A DNA stretch of 39,659 bases from CAWKEY01 sp963848675. Lineage in GTDB: Bacteria; Pseudomonadota; Gammaproteobacteria; Methylococcales; Methylomonadaceae. The notes under the pieces were generated by a model. It was not told the origin of the DNA. It did no database searches and saw only the letters and a list, made by a program, of their open reading frames with translations. Location of the stretch: the NCBI GenBank assembly GCA_963848675.1, contig CAWKEY010000062.1, positions 1-39,659 of the forward strand, written 5' to 3'. Below, piece after piece: positions 32,115-39,659 of this stretch (position 1 is its first letter; each line of letters starts with the position of its first letter). A program made the position numbers and the translations under genes.

Positions 32115-33050
32115 TCATTCACCTTCAATAGCGACCAGAACTGTTTGCAGCAAATTGGCTTGCCCGGTCTGAAAACGCAGCGCCCCGGTTTCCCTACGCA
32201 GCCAGGTAAATTGGCGCTTGGCCAGTTGGCGGGTCGCGGCAATGGCTTTTTCGGTCATGGTGTCAAGATCATCCTCACCTTGCAAATAGGCCCAGACCTG
32301 GCGGTAGCCGACGGCTCTGATGGCCGGCGTGTTAGCGTCTAGATCGCCGCGCTTGAAAAGCGCGGCGACTTCCTCGATCAGGCCCTGCGCCAGCATGTGC
32401 CGGAAACGCAGGGCGATGGTATCGTGCAGTTTAGCCCGGTCTTCGGGGGCAATGATTAGCTTGATGAGCCTGTAGGGGATGTGTTGCTGCCGAGCATCCT
32501 TGAACAAGGTGCTTAAAGGTTTGCCGCTGATTTCGAAGACTTCCAGGGCGCGCTGAATGCGCTGCGGATCGTTGGGGTGAATCCGTGCTGCGGCCTCCGG
32601 ATCAATTTTTGACAGGCGCTGGTGCAGGGCCTGTTTGCCCAATTGTTCGAGCTCATCATCGAGTCTTGCCCGAATAGCGGCATCCGCTTCGGGCAAGACC
32701 GCCAGTCCGCTGCTTAAGGCATTGAAATAGAGCATGGTACCACCAGCCAGTATGGGCAGTTTGCCGCGTTCAGTTATCTCGGCCATTAGCGCCAGCGCCC
32801 GTTTTCTAAACTGGCCGGCGGAAAAGGATTGCGCCGGGTCGAGGATATCAATTAAATGGTGCGGGACGCCGCCGCGTTCTGCCAGCGCCGGCTTGGCCGT
32901 GCCGATGTCCATGCCTTTGAACACGAGCGCGGAATCCACGCTGATGATTTCGCCGTTTAGGGTCTGGGCCAGTTGTACGGCCAGGACTGTCTTTCCCGAG
33001 GCGGTCGGGCCCATCAGGAAGATGGCGGGGGGATGCTTGGGTGTTGGCAT
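32115..33050 (-). CDS. miaA: tRNA dimethylallyltransferase MiaA
   Basis: MiaA transfers a dimethylallyl group to A37 of tRNAs reading UNN codons. The 311-residue product has the P-loop GPTASGKT (14-21), ISVDSALVFKGMDIGTAKP, HHLIDILDP and AIRAVGYRQVWAYLQGE. Length is normal. It follows mutL in the usual gammaproteobacterial order, but hfq, which usually follows miaA, is absent; a convergent small membrane gene lies there instead. Both ends are flanked by copies of the same dispersed repeat. Confidence 0.96.
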   Translation of the reverse strand: MPTPKHPPAIFLMGPTASGKTVLAVQLAQTLNGEIISVDSALVFKGMDIGTAKPALAERGGVPHHLIDILDPAQSFSAGQFRKRALALMAEITERGKLPILAGGTMLYFNALSSGLAVLPEADAAIRARLDDELEQLGKQALHQRLSKIDPEAAARIHPNDPQRIQRALEVFEISGKPLSTLFKDARQQHIPYRLIKLIIAPEDRAKLHDTIALRFRHMLAQGLIEEVAALFKRGDLDANTPAIRAVGYRQVWAYLQGEDDLDTMTEKAIAATRQLAKRQFTWLRRETGALRFQTGQANLLQTVLVAIEGE

Positions 33051-33078
33051 TGCTGGGTTGCTGGAGGTCTTGATAAGG

Positions 33079-33164
33079 TTGTAGGAGGGTTGTGAAGGAG
33101 GGGCTTCGCCTAAAGCACCTACTGTTGGTAGCCGCGACAGTCGCGGCTAAAGTCCCTCCTACAA
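33079..33164. repeat. Compound inverted repeat between mutL and miaA
   Basis: Outer arms TTGTAGGAGGG (33079-33089) and CCCTCCTACAA (33154-33164) are perfectly complementary over 11 bases. Inside them a second perfect stem pairs TAGCCGCGA (33129-33137) with TCGCGGCTA (33141-33149) around a CAG loop. The element fills most of the 123-base gap. The right half repeats at 32082-32112. Confidence 0.75.
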
Positions 33165-33173
33165 TGGCGAGCG

Positions 33174-35000
33174 TCATTGCCCGCGCAGAAAGAATTTGTC
33201 CAGGTCGCGGGTGGATAGTTCTATCCAGGTCGGCCGGCCGTGATTGCATTGGCCGCTGCGTTCAGTTTGTTCCATGTCGCGCAGCAAGGCATTCATTTCC
33301 TCGAGAGTCAGACGCCGGTGCGCGCGCACGGCGCCATGGCAGGCGACGGTGGCGAGGACTGCATTGGCTTTTTCCTGTATGCGCCGACTCAGGCCCTGTT
33401 CGACGATATCGGCTAGCACGTCGCGGATCAGGGTTTCCATGTCCGCGCCGGTCAACAACACCGGAATAGATCGCAGCACCAGGGTCTCAGGGCCGGAGCG
33501 ATTAAGCTCAAAGCCTAACGTGCTGAAGAATTCGTGCTCCTGTTCGGCCAGATCGGCTTCGGCGGCGCTGACGCTGATTTTGATGGGCAGCAGCAGCGGC
33601 TGGCTGGGAACCGCGCCCTGTTCATGTTGCTGCTTTAATCGTTCGTAAGTGACGCGCTCATGCGCGGCATGGGCATCGACCAGGATGATGCCGGTTGGGG
33701 TCTCGGCCAGTATATAGATGTTGTGCAGATGCGCGATGGCATGGCCTAGCGGGCGGAGATCCTGATGCTGGCTGGCGGCTGGCGGTTTAGGCGCGGGATC
33801 GGATTTTGGATACAGCGCTGCGTAAGCCTGTATGTGTTCTTCGACATGCAGGGGCAGTGCGGCCTGCTGGGGTGCTCTGGATGTATACGCCGGCTTGCTT
33901 GCCGATTGTTGGGCTGCGCTATCACTTGCCCAACCTACGCTGGCTCCAGGTTGCGCTTGTTGGGTTGCGCTGTCGCCAACCCAAGCCACTTTGTGCTCAG
34001 GCCTGAGCTCTGCCAATGAACGGTACAGGGCCGAGTACAAGAAATCATGTACCAGACGCCCTTCCCGAAAGCGAACTTCGAGTTTGGCCGGATGGGCGTT
34101 AACATCAACCAAGGCGGGATCAAGGTTCAGATACAAAACAAAAACCGGATGGCGGCCATGATACAGGACATCCTGATAGGCTTGTTTTACGGCGTGTGAC
34201 ACTAGTTTGTCTTTGATCAGGCGGCCATTGACGTAAAAAAACTGCATATCGGGCTGGCTGCGGGAAAAAGTAGGCAAGCCCACCCATCCGCTCAACTGCA
34301 GGCCGGAGGCGGCAAAATCAATTTTGACCGCATTGTCGATAAAAGCCGGGCCACAGATGCCGGCAATGCGCTGTTCCTGCTCAAGTTCGCTGAGTGCCGG
34401 CTTGAGGTGAAGCACTTCGCGCTGGTTATGCGCAAGGGTAAAGCCGATATCAAAACGGCTGAGCGCCATGCGTTTGATGAGGGTTTCGATGTGGGCAAAT
34501 TCGGTTTTTTCGGTTTTTAAAAATTTGCGCCGGGCCGGTGTGTTGTAAAACAGATCGCGCACGTCCACGGTGGTGCCTTGCGGATGCGGGTCGGGTTGCG
34601 GATCAAAATCCTGTTCCGAACCATCGGCAAGGACACGCCAGGCGCACTCAGCATCACTAATCCGGGAAATCAGCGTGAGCCGGGCCACCGAACTGATACT
34701 GGGCAGAGCCTCACCGCGAAAGCCCATGCTGACCACCTGTTCCAGGTCTTTCAGGCTGGCAATTTTACTGGTCGCATGCCGGGACAGCGCTAACGGCAGG
34801 TCTTCCTTGACGATGCCGCAGCCGTCATCGCGGATTTTGATCAGGCGCGCGCCGCCCTGTTCGATTTCAATATGAATATGCCGGGCGCCCGCATCAAAAC
34901 TGTTTTCAAGCAGTTCCTTGACTACGGAGGAGGGTCTTTCGACCACTTCGCCGGCGGCAATCTGATTGATCAGTTGGGTCGGGAGTGAATGGATACGCAT
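33174..35000 (-). CDS. mutL: DNA mismatch repair protein MutL (endonuclease type)
   Basis: MutL couples mismatch recognition by MutS to strand removal. The 608-residue product has the GHKL ATPase motifs NSFDAGA (33-39), DDGCGI (58-63) and GFRGEAL (93-99). A linker (about 330-415) precedes the C-terminal dimerisation domain. That domain carries DAHAAHERVTYE (442-453), matching the endonuclease motif DQHA-x2-E-x4-E apart from Q to A, plus CHGAVRAHRRLT and GQCNHGRPTW, so this MutL probably nicks DNA itself rather than using MutH. Linker residues about 338-365 are encoded by two copies of a dispersed palindromic repeat. It lies between amiC and miaA, the usual order. Confidence 0.96.
   Translation of the reverse strand: MRIHSLPTQLINQIAAGEVVERPSSVVKELLENSFDAGARHIHIEIEQGGARLIKIRDDGCGIVKEDLPLALSRHATSKIASLKDLEQVVSMGFRGEALPSISSVARLTLISRISDAECAWRVLADGSEQDFDPQPDPHPQGTTVDVRDLFYNTPARRKFLKTEKTEFAHIETLIKRMALSRFDIGFTLAHNQREVLHLKPALSELEQEQRIAGICGPAFIDNAVKIDFAASGLQLSGWVGLPTFSRSQPDMQFFYVNGRLIKDKLVSHAVKQAYQDVLYHGRHPVFVLYLNLDPALVDVNAHPAKLEVRFREGRLVHDFLYSALYRSLAELRPEHKVAWVGDSATQQAQPGASVGWASDSAAQQSASKPAYTSRAPQQAALPLHVEEHIQAYAALYPKSDPAPKPPAASQHQDLRPLGHAIAHLHNIYILAETPTGIILVDAHAAHERVTYERLKQQHEQGAVPSQPLLLPIKISVSAAEADLAEQEHEFFSTLGFELNRSGPETLVLRSIPVLLTGADMETLIRDVLADIVEQGLSRRIQEKANAVLATVACHGAVRAHRRLTLEEMNALLRDMEQTERSGQCNHGRPTWIELSTRDLDKFFLRGQ
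33907..33939. repeat. Dispersed 33-bp palindromic repeat inside mutL, copy 1
   Basis: Plus-strand sequence begins TGTTGGGCTGCGCTATC and ends GCCCAACCTACG. It has the same length and ends as the intergenic copy at 11026-11058 (22 of 33 positions identical). In the mutL frame it encodes GWASDSAAQQ-type sequence around residues 355-365. Confidence 0.65.
33958..33987. repeat. Dispersed palindromic repeat inside mutL, copy 2
   Basis: TGTTGGGTTGCGCTGTCGCC is followed by AACCCAAGCC: arms TTGGGTTG (33960-33967) and CAACCCAA pair around a short loop. It encodes WVGDSATQQ (about residues 340-348), nearly the same peptide as copy 1, with 18 bases between the two copies. Confidence 0.65.
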
Positions 35001-35139
35001 CAGCCAGCCTACAGCAAAAGCCGGTATTTTACCTGATTAGCGGTAAGTTTCAGCGATTTATGGCTGGCTCAAACAAATACTAAAAAATTCAGAGGCTGGA
35101 GCTCGCTTTAGCCTTTAGTTCTACTTTGTCAGATTATCC

Positions 35140-35177
35140 GTAGGCCCGTCATACCAGCAGGGAAGCGAGTATCCATG
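35140..35177. repeat. Possible degenerate dispersed repeat in the amiC-mutL gap
   Basis: Within the 201-base gap (35001-35201), GTAGGCCCGTCATACCAGCAG and the following GGAAGCGAGTATCCATG resemble the common CGTCATTCC...GGAATCCA type of intergenic repeat. It is too diverged to be sure. Short direct repeats (CTTTAGCCTTTA) lie on each side. No gene is seen in the gap. Confidence 0.3.
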
Positions 35178-35201
35178 TTAGCCTTGAACCTTTAGCCTTT
35201 A

Positions 35202-36548
35202 TCACAAACTTTCCCCGGTTCCTGCGGCGGCCATGCGGGTATCGGCTGGTGCATTTTGTTTGAAATAATTAACGACCCCTCTATAAATGGCGGTGGCCAT
35301 TTTGTTTTGGTAGCCGGCGCTCATCAATTTTCGTTCTTCCGTGGGATTGGAGATATACGCCGTCTCCACCAGAATGGAAGGGATGTCTGGCGATTTCAGC
35401 ACCAGAAAGCCGGCTTTTTGCACAGAGCGCTTGTGAATTTCGGCCACATTATCCAAGGTTTTCAGGACATTTGAAGCCAGTGTCACACTGGCTTCCTGGG
35501 TAGCGGTCTGGGACAAATCCAGCAATACAGAAGCCAGCACGTCATCTTTATCACCGAGACTGACGCCGCCTATCAGGTCGGAGGCATTTTCGCTTTTGGC
35601 CAGCCAGCGTGCGGCTTCGCTGGTGGCACCTCGTTCCGACAAGGTAAACACCGAGGCGCCTTTGACATTAGGATCCTGAAATGCATCGGCATGAATCGAG
35701 ATAAATAAATCCGCTTTCGCGGCCCGGGCAATTTTCATTCTTTGACGAAGGTCAAGATAATAGTCGCCATTGCGTACCATAACCGCCTCCATGCCGCGCT
35801 GGCCATCAATCAGGGCTTTGAGTTTTTTGGCAATGGCAAACACGACTTCTTTCTCCAGGGTGCCATTGGGGCCATGGGCACCGGGATCATTGCCGCCATG
35901 ACCGGCATCAAGGGCGACAATCACGTTTTTGTTGCGTCTGCCACCGGTATTGGTCTTTACAGCTTTGTCGGCGACCGGTTTTTTGGCGCGTGTCGCCGCC
36001 GGCGCTGAATCCTCTGCAGCGCGGCTGCTGACTGCTTCAGCAACTTGCGTTGGTTTGGCTGATGATTTTTGGGCGATACGCTGCTTATTGGCGCCCTCCC
36101 CGGCCTTGCTTGTGGGTTGTTTGGGTGCCTCAATCTGGTCTGCTTTTGCATTGCTGATGGGGCCTTTATCGACCAAATCAACCATGAGCTTACTGCCTGA
36201 ACCAGCAACCAGGGCTTTGGGGGCCACCCGTCTTTTTAAATCGACCACAACCCGTAAATCGGTGCCATTTTTTGCGGCACTGCGGACACGGTGAAACAGC
36301 GGATGCGAGGCTGGCGGCTGGCGCAAGCGCTGCCCTGACTGGGTGTTTTTAATATCGATGACGACACGCGCCGGATTGTCGAGCATAAACACCTGGTGCG
36401 TGGATGCCGATGACAGCTCAAAGACCATGCGCGTTTGATCGGGCGCGGTAATATAACTCAATGAATTTACATTGCTTTGCTGCGCATAAGCCGGGACAGA
36501 CAATAACTGTAATCCAAAAACCAAGAAGACCTTCCAGAGATTTATCAT
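35202..36548 (-). CDS. amiC: N-acetylmuramoyl-L-alanine amidase AmiC/AmiB type
   Basis: A periplasmic zinc amidase that removes stem peptides from murein to split daughter cells. I start it at the ATG at 36548-36546 (MINLWKVFLVFGLQLLS), eight bases after an AGG; an ATG two codons earlier is nearly on top of that site. The 448-residue product has a signal peptide ending near PAYA and an AMIN domain (about 30-125) that targets the septum. A basic Ala/Lys linker follows, then the Amidase_3 domain from about 200, with zinc-binding LDAGHGGNDPG and catalytic Glu in VETAYISNPTEE. The AmiB/AmiC split cannot be settled. Confidence 0.93.
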   Translation of the reverse strand: MINLWKVFLVFGLQLLSVPAYAQQSNVNSLSYITAPDQTRMVFELSSASTHQVFMLDNPARVVIDIKNTQSGQRLRQPPASHPLFHRVRSAAKNGTDLRVVVDLKRRVAPKALVAGSGSKLMVDLVDKGPISNAKADQIEAPKQPTSKAGEGANKQRIAQKSSAKPTQVAEAVSSRAAEDSAPAATRAKKPVADKAVKTNTGGRRNKNVIVALDAGHGGNDPGAHGPNGTLEKEVVFAIAKKLKALIDGQRGMEAVMVRNGDYYLDLRQRMKIARAAKADLFISIHADAFQDPNVKGASVFTLSERGATSEAARWLAKSENASDLIGGVSLGDKDDVLASVLLDLSQTATQEASVTLASNVLKTLDNVAEIHKRSVQKAGFLVLKSPDIPSILVETAYISNPTEERKLMSAGYQNKMATAIYRGVVNYFKQNAPADTRMAAAGTGESL

Positions 36549-36607
36549 AGCCATCACCTGCAAAAACAATAATTTTGTTTAAATAATAATAGTATGTTCT
36601 TGTTATT

Positions 36608-37054
36608 TCACGACTGCAAAGAGTTTTTTTTTAGTTCTGGCGAAATAATTTCCAGCTCCAGCAGACGGCCGTCAGCTTCCGGTTTGAGGGTAATAATGGC
36701 ATCCGGTTCCGGCAGAAAGCCTTTGCCCTTATCAGGCCATTCAATAAAGCACACACACTCCTGATCGAAATAATCGTTGATGCCTATCCATTCGAGTTCT
36801 TCGGGTTCGGCCAGCCGGTATAAGTCAAAATGTACTATCTTGCGATCGCCCAGCGTATATTCCTCGACCAGGGTATAGGTTGGGCTTTTAACGGCGCCGC
36901 TAAACCCTGCCGCCCTCAGAAAGCCTCTGACCAAGGTGGTTTTGCCCGCCCCCAAATCGCCGTGTAAAAACACCAAGCATTTTGACGGCAAAAGCCACCA
37001 GAGCTCTGCGCCCCATTGCTCTGTTGCTCCGGTATTGGGTAAATACTGCTTCAT
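36608..37054 (-). CDS. tsaE: tRNA threonylcarbamoyladenosine synthesis ATPase TsaE
   Basis: TsaE is the ATPase that works with TsaB/TsaD to make t6A37 on tRNA. I take the ATG at 37054-37052 (MKQYLPNTGATEQWG), which overlaps the nnrD stop as ATGA; an ATG four codons upstream is also possible. The 148-residue product has Walker A GDLGAGKTTLVRG, KSPTYTLVEEY and HFDLYRLAEPEELEWIG, all typical. It sits between nnrD and amiC in the usual order. Confidence 0.95.
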   Translation of the reverse strand: MKQYLPNTGATEQWGAELWWLLPSKCLVFLHGDLGAGKTTLVRGFLRAAGFSGAVKSPTYTLVEEYTLGDRKIVHFDLYRLAEPEELEWIGINDYFDQECVCFIEWPDKGKGFLPEPDAIITLKPEADGRLLELEIISPELKKNSLQS

Positions 37055-38520
37055 GTATTGACCCATTGCCTGAGATAAGGCATTAAATCACTGGCCAGCA
37101 GCCCTCTTTCGCCGCCTTTTTCTGCGGCTGTATCCGCCGCCAGCCCATGTATATAGACGCCCTGCTGTGCCGCCTGTGGTAACGATAAGCCCTGCGCCAG
37201 CAAACCCGCGATCACGCCGGACAGCACATCGCCCATGCCGCCGGTGGCCATGCCCGGATTGCCGGTGCCCGAAACGGCAATCTCGCCTTCCGATGCAATC
37301 AGCGTTCCGGTGCCTTTAAGCACGACCGTCCCGCCGTATTTGGCCTGTAGGGCGAAAACCGCAGCAAACCGGTCCTGCTCTATCTGCCCGCTGGCGCAGT
37401 GCAGGAGGCGCGCTGCCTCGCCAGGATGCGGGGTTAAAATCCAGCCGGGGTTTGCGGCCGGCGCCTGTGCCAAAAGATTCAATCCATCGGCATCGATGAG
37501 CACTGGTTTTTCCGCGGTTATCGCCGCAGCAAACAGAGCTTTTGCCCAGCCACTTTGTCCCAGGCCCGGCCCAACCACGATGACACTGGCCTTGGTCAGC
37601 AACATCGTCAGTTGCTCGGCAGTTTCCACGCCATGACACATTAATTCGGGTCTGCTCAGATTCATGAGTCCGGCGTGTCCGGGCCGTGTGGCAACACTGA
37701 CCAAGCCCGCGCCCACCCGCAAAGCCGCCTCTGCGGCCATTCTGGCCGCGCCTGAAGTGCCCTGCTCACCGCCTATAATCAGGACATGGCCATAGCTGCC
37801 TTTATGCGCGCAGCGCCTTCGACGCGGCCATTGGGTTTTGATAACGCGATACACCGAGGAACTGACCGTTTGAAAAACAGCCTCCGGCACCGCTAATGAG
37901 GCGTAATGTATTTCACCGCAATAATCTGCCGCCTGTCCGGTAAACAGGCCTTGCTTCAGGCCGATAAAAGACACTGTGCAGACGGCCTGCACCGCATGGG
38001 CCATGACCTGACCGGTGTCTGCATTCAGGCCGGAAGGAATATCCGCGGCAACAATGGGTTTTTGGCTGTTATTGATAAGTTCAATGGCTTCCGCATAGAG
38101 CCCGGTGACCGGCCGGTCCAGGCCGGTACCCAAGAGTGCATCGACTATCACATCGGTCTCAATAATAGGCATGGCCGCTTGAAATGAAATCACCTGGCCA
38201 TTGAGCTGTGCATAGTGCCGGTAAGCGGTCAAGGCGTCAGCCTGGAGTTTTTCAGGGTCTGAGACTGCGTACACCGCGACCTGCAAGCCCGCCTCAAGCG
38301 CCAGCCTGGCAACAATATAACCATCGCCGGCATTGTTACCGCCGCCGCAAAACACCGCCACGGCCTGTGCATCCGGCCATTGATCCCTCATGCACTGAAA
38401 CACGGCCAGCCCTGCCCTGCTCATCAAATCAAAGCCCGGTATGCCGCATTCCTGGATGGCGATGCGATCCAGCTCTCGAACTTGGGCGGCGCGATAAAGT
38501 TTTATTGGTAAATTCTGCAT
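37051..38520 (-). CDS. nnrD: Bifunctional NAD(P)H-hydrate epimerase / dehydratase NnrD
   Basis: This repairs hydrated NAD(P)H: the N-terminal domain (YjeF_N, about 1-210) epimerises and the C-terminal domain (about 220-489) dehydrates with ADP or ATP. I start it at the ATG at 38520-38518 (MQNLPIKLYRAAQVRELD); a start 20 codons upstream would overlap the first codon of queG. Motifs are CGGGNNAGDGYIVAR, VDALLGTGLDR, IGGEQGTSGAARMA, LTPHPGEAARLL and the ribokinase-like ATGGMGDVLSGVIAGL. The 489-residue length is normal. It is divergent from queG across 52 bases. Confidence 0.94.
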   Translation of the reverse strand: MQNLPIKLYRAAQVRELDRIAIQECGIPGFDLMSRAGLAVFQCMRDQWPDAQAVAVFCGGGNNAGDGYIVARLALEAGLQVAVYAVSDPEKLQADALTAYRHYAQLNGQVISFQAAMPIIETDVIVDALLGTGLDRPVTGLYAEAIELINNSQKPIVAADIPSGLNADTGQVMAHAVQAVCTVSFIGLKQGLFTGQAADYCGEIHYASLAVPEAVFQTVSSSVYRVIKTQWPRRRRCAHKGSYGHVLIIGGEQGTSGAARMAAEAALRVGAGLVSVATRPGHAGLMNLSRPELMCHGVETAEQLTMLLTKASVIVVGPGLGQSGWAKALFAAAITAEKPVLIDADGLNLLAQAPAANPGWILTPHPGEAARLLHCASGQIEQDRFAAVFALQAKYGGTVVLKGTGTLIASEGEIAVSGTGNPGMATGGMGDVLSGVIAGLLAQGLSLPQAAQQGVYIHGLAADTAAEKGGERGLLASDLMPYLRQWVNT

Positions 38521-38572
38521 GGTATTGTTACAAACCTTAATTTCTTGAATATTATATTTCCTGAATTCCGCT

Positions 38573-39659
38573 ATGGACACCAGCAGCAGTCAAAAGATGG
38601 CCAACCTGGCCTTGCAAATTAAGCAATGGGGCCAGGAACTGGGCTTTCAGCAGGTAGGCATTGCCGATACCGAGTTAAAACAAGCCGAAGTTCATCTGCA
38701 CAACTGGTTGACTAACAACTTTCATGGCGAAATGGATTATATGCAGCGTCACGGCCTCAAACGCAGCCGGCCTGCAATATTAGAACCGGGAACCCGCCGC
38801 GTCATTTCCGTGCGCATGGATTATCTGCCCGAACCTGCTGCAAACATGGCACAGCGTCTCGAAGATTCTGCATCCGCCTATATTTCCCGCTATGCGCTGG
38901 GCCGTGATTATCACAAACTCATGCGCAACCGCCTGCAAAAACTGGCCGAAAAAATACAAACCGAAATCGGCCCCTTTGGCTATCGGGCCTTTGTCGACAG
39001 TGCGCCGGTTCTGGAAAAAGCCCTCGCCGAAAAAGCCGGTCTGGGCTGGATAGGCAAGCATTCCAATTTGATTAACCGGCAGGCGGGATCCTGGTTTTTT
39101 CTGGGAGAAATCTATACCGACCTGCCCTTGCCGGCTGACAGCTTGGTCAGCTCGCATTGCGGTGATTGCAGCGCCTGCCTGGACATTTGCCCCACCCAAG
39201 CCATCGTCGCGCCTTATCAGGTCGATGCCCGGCGTTGTGTCTCCTATTTAACCATTGAGCTGCATGGCCCCATTCCTGCAGCCTTAAGGCCGCTGATCAG
39301 CAACCGCATCTATGGCTGCGATGACTGCCAGCTCGTCTGCCCGTGGAACCGTTTTGCCAAACTGAGCGCAGAACAGGACTTCAGACCTCGCCATCACTTG
39401 GATACGGAGCAATTGCTGATCGTGTTCGCCTGGACGGAAGCGGAGTTTCTGGCCAAAACCGAGGGCTCGGCGATACGCCGCATCGGTCATCAGCGCTGGC
39501 TCAGGAACATCGCCGTCGCCCTGGGCAATGCACCGGCATCGGAACCCGTTATCGATGCCTTAAAAGCCAGGCTCCCGGATGCCTCGGAGCTGGTCAGGGA
39601 ACATGTGCTATGGGCTTTGCATCAGCAATACAATGCCTTGAACAGCATTGCACAGTATT
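38573..39659 (+). CDS. queG: Epoxyqueuosine reductase QueG, 3' end beyond the window
   Basis: QueG reduces epoxyqueuosine to queuosine in tRNA using cobalamin and two [4Fe-4S] clusters. Translation from the ATG at 38573 (MDTSSSQKMANLALQIKQWG) stays open for 362 codons to the window edge. Signatures are HGEMDYM, FVDSAPVLEKALAEKAGLGW, WIGKHSNLI, the ferredoxin-like CGDCSACLDICPTQAI and the second CDDCQLVCPWNRF. A C-terminal HEAT-like part (HQRWLRNIAVALGNA) follows. A typical QueG is about 350-390 residues, so little is missing. The 52-base gap to the divergent nnrD is AT-rich and must serve both. Confidence 0.95.
   Translation, partial: MDTSSSQKMANLALQIKQWGQELGFQQVGIADTELKQAEVHLHNWLTNNFHGEMDYMQRHGLKRSRPAILEPGTRRVISVRMDYLPEPAANMAQRLEDSASAYISRYALGRDYHKLMRNRLQKLAEKIQTEIGPFGYRAFVDSAPVLEKALAEKAGLGWIGKHSNLINRQAGSWFFLGEIYTDLPLPADSLVSSHCGDCSACLDICPTQAIVAPYQVDARRCVSYLTIELHGPIPAALRPLISNRIYGCDDCQLVCPWNRFAKLSAEQDFRPRHHLDTEQLLIVFAWTEAEFLAKTEGSAIRRIGHQRWLRNIAVALGNAPASEPVIDALKARLPDASELVREHVLWALHQQYNALNSIAQY

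Noticed and set aside
38521..38580. Upstream extension of nnrD by 20 codons.
   Set aside because: It would overlap the first codon of queG and lacks NnrD-like sequence.

Overview
The window reads as an ordinary chromosomal stretch of a gammaproteobacterium carrying a small accessory insert. Gene orders typical of that class are intact: yebC-ruvCAB-ybgC-tolQRAB-pal-cpoB-queE-queC on the left, and queG / nnrD-tsaE-amiC-mutL-miaA on the right. HemJ, a class I fumarase, an endonuclease-type MutL, several dispersed short palindromic repeats and moderate base composition would fit a methanotroph-like (Methylococcales) genome. That placement is inference: no methane-oxidation gene is present.

Layout. 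1-491 is a dead IS4-family transposase that runs off the left edge. 665-10198 (minus strand) is a dense block: queC, queE, cpoB, pal, tolB, tolA, tolR, tolQ, ybgC, ruvB, ruvA, ruvC. 10199-12524 interrupts the usual yebC-ruvC neighbourhood with a VapBC-type toxin-antitoxin pair, an orphan six-helix membrane protein, a sequence that looks like an integron attC site, and a small cysteine-rich exported protein. 12525-15624 (minus) is yebC, serB, serA. 15707-19990 (plus) is a ParE-type toxin-antitoxin pair, a tight tlpA-like/hemJ/thiD/thiE operon, and moeA. 20047-21737 (minus) is a two-gene ABC-2 exporter. 21875-24657 (plus) is ppx and an unknown membrane-anchored protein. 24768-25772 (minus) is a di-haem cytochrome c peroxidase. 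25945-26983 (plus) holds two orphan nuclease-family genes (Uma2, HNH/YajD). 27038-30005 is rnhA and a yafS-like methyltransferase divergent from mltD. 30269-31795 is class I fumarase, followed by a 55-residue membrane protein (31885-32052). 32115-38520 (minus) is miaA, mutL, amiC, tsaE, nnrD. queG (plus, from 38573) is cut by the right edge.

How the genes work together. The left block builds the trans-envelope Tol-Pal machine and the RuvABC Holliday-junction resolvase. The murein enzymes MltD and AmiC share its envelope/division theme. QueC and QueE make preQ0 and QueG performs the last step of queuosine synthesis, so the tRNA-modification theme (with MiaA and TsaE) recurs at both ends. SerA/SerB, ThiD/ThiE, HemJ and MoeA supply serine, thiamine, haem and molybdenum cofactor. 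Many adjacent genes overlap by ATGA, indicating translational coupling.

Most unusual features: the attC-like site with its two orphan genes; tolA's tandem array with two unit lengths (117 and 141 bp); and two copies of a dispersed palindromic repeat read in frame inside the MutL linker. No tRNA, rRNA, CRISPR array or integrase was seen.
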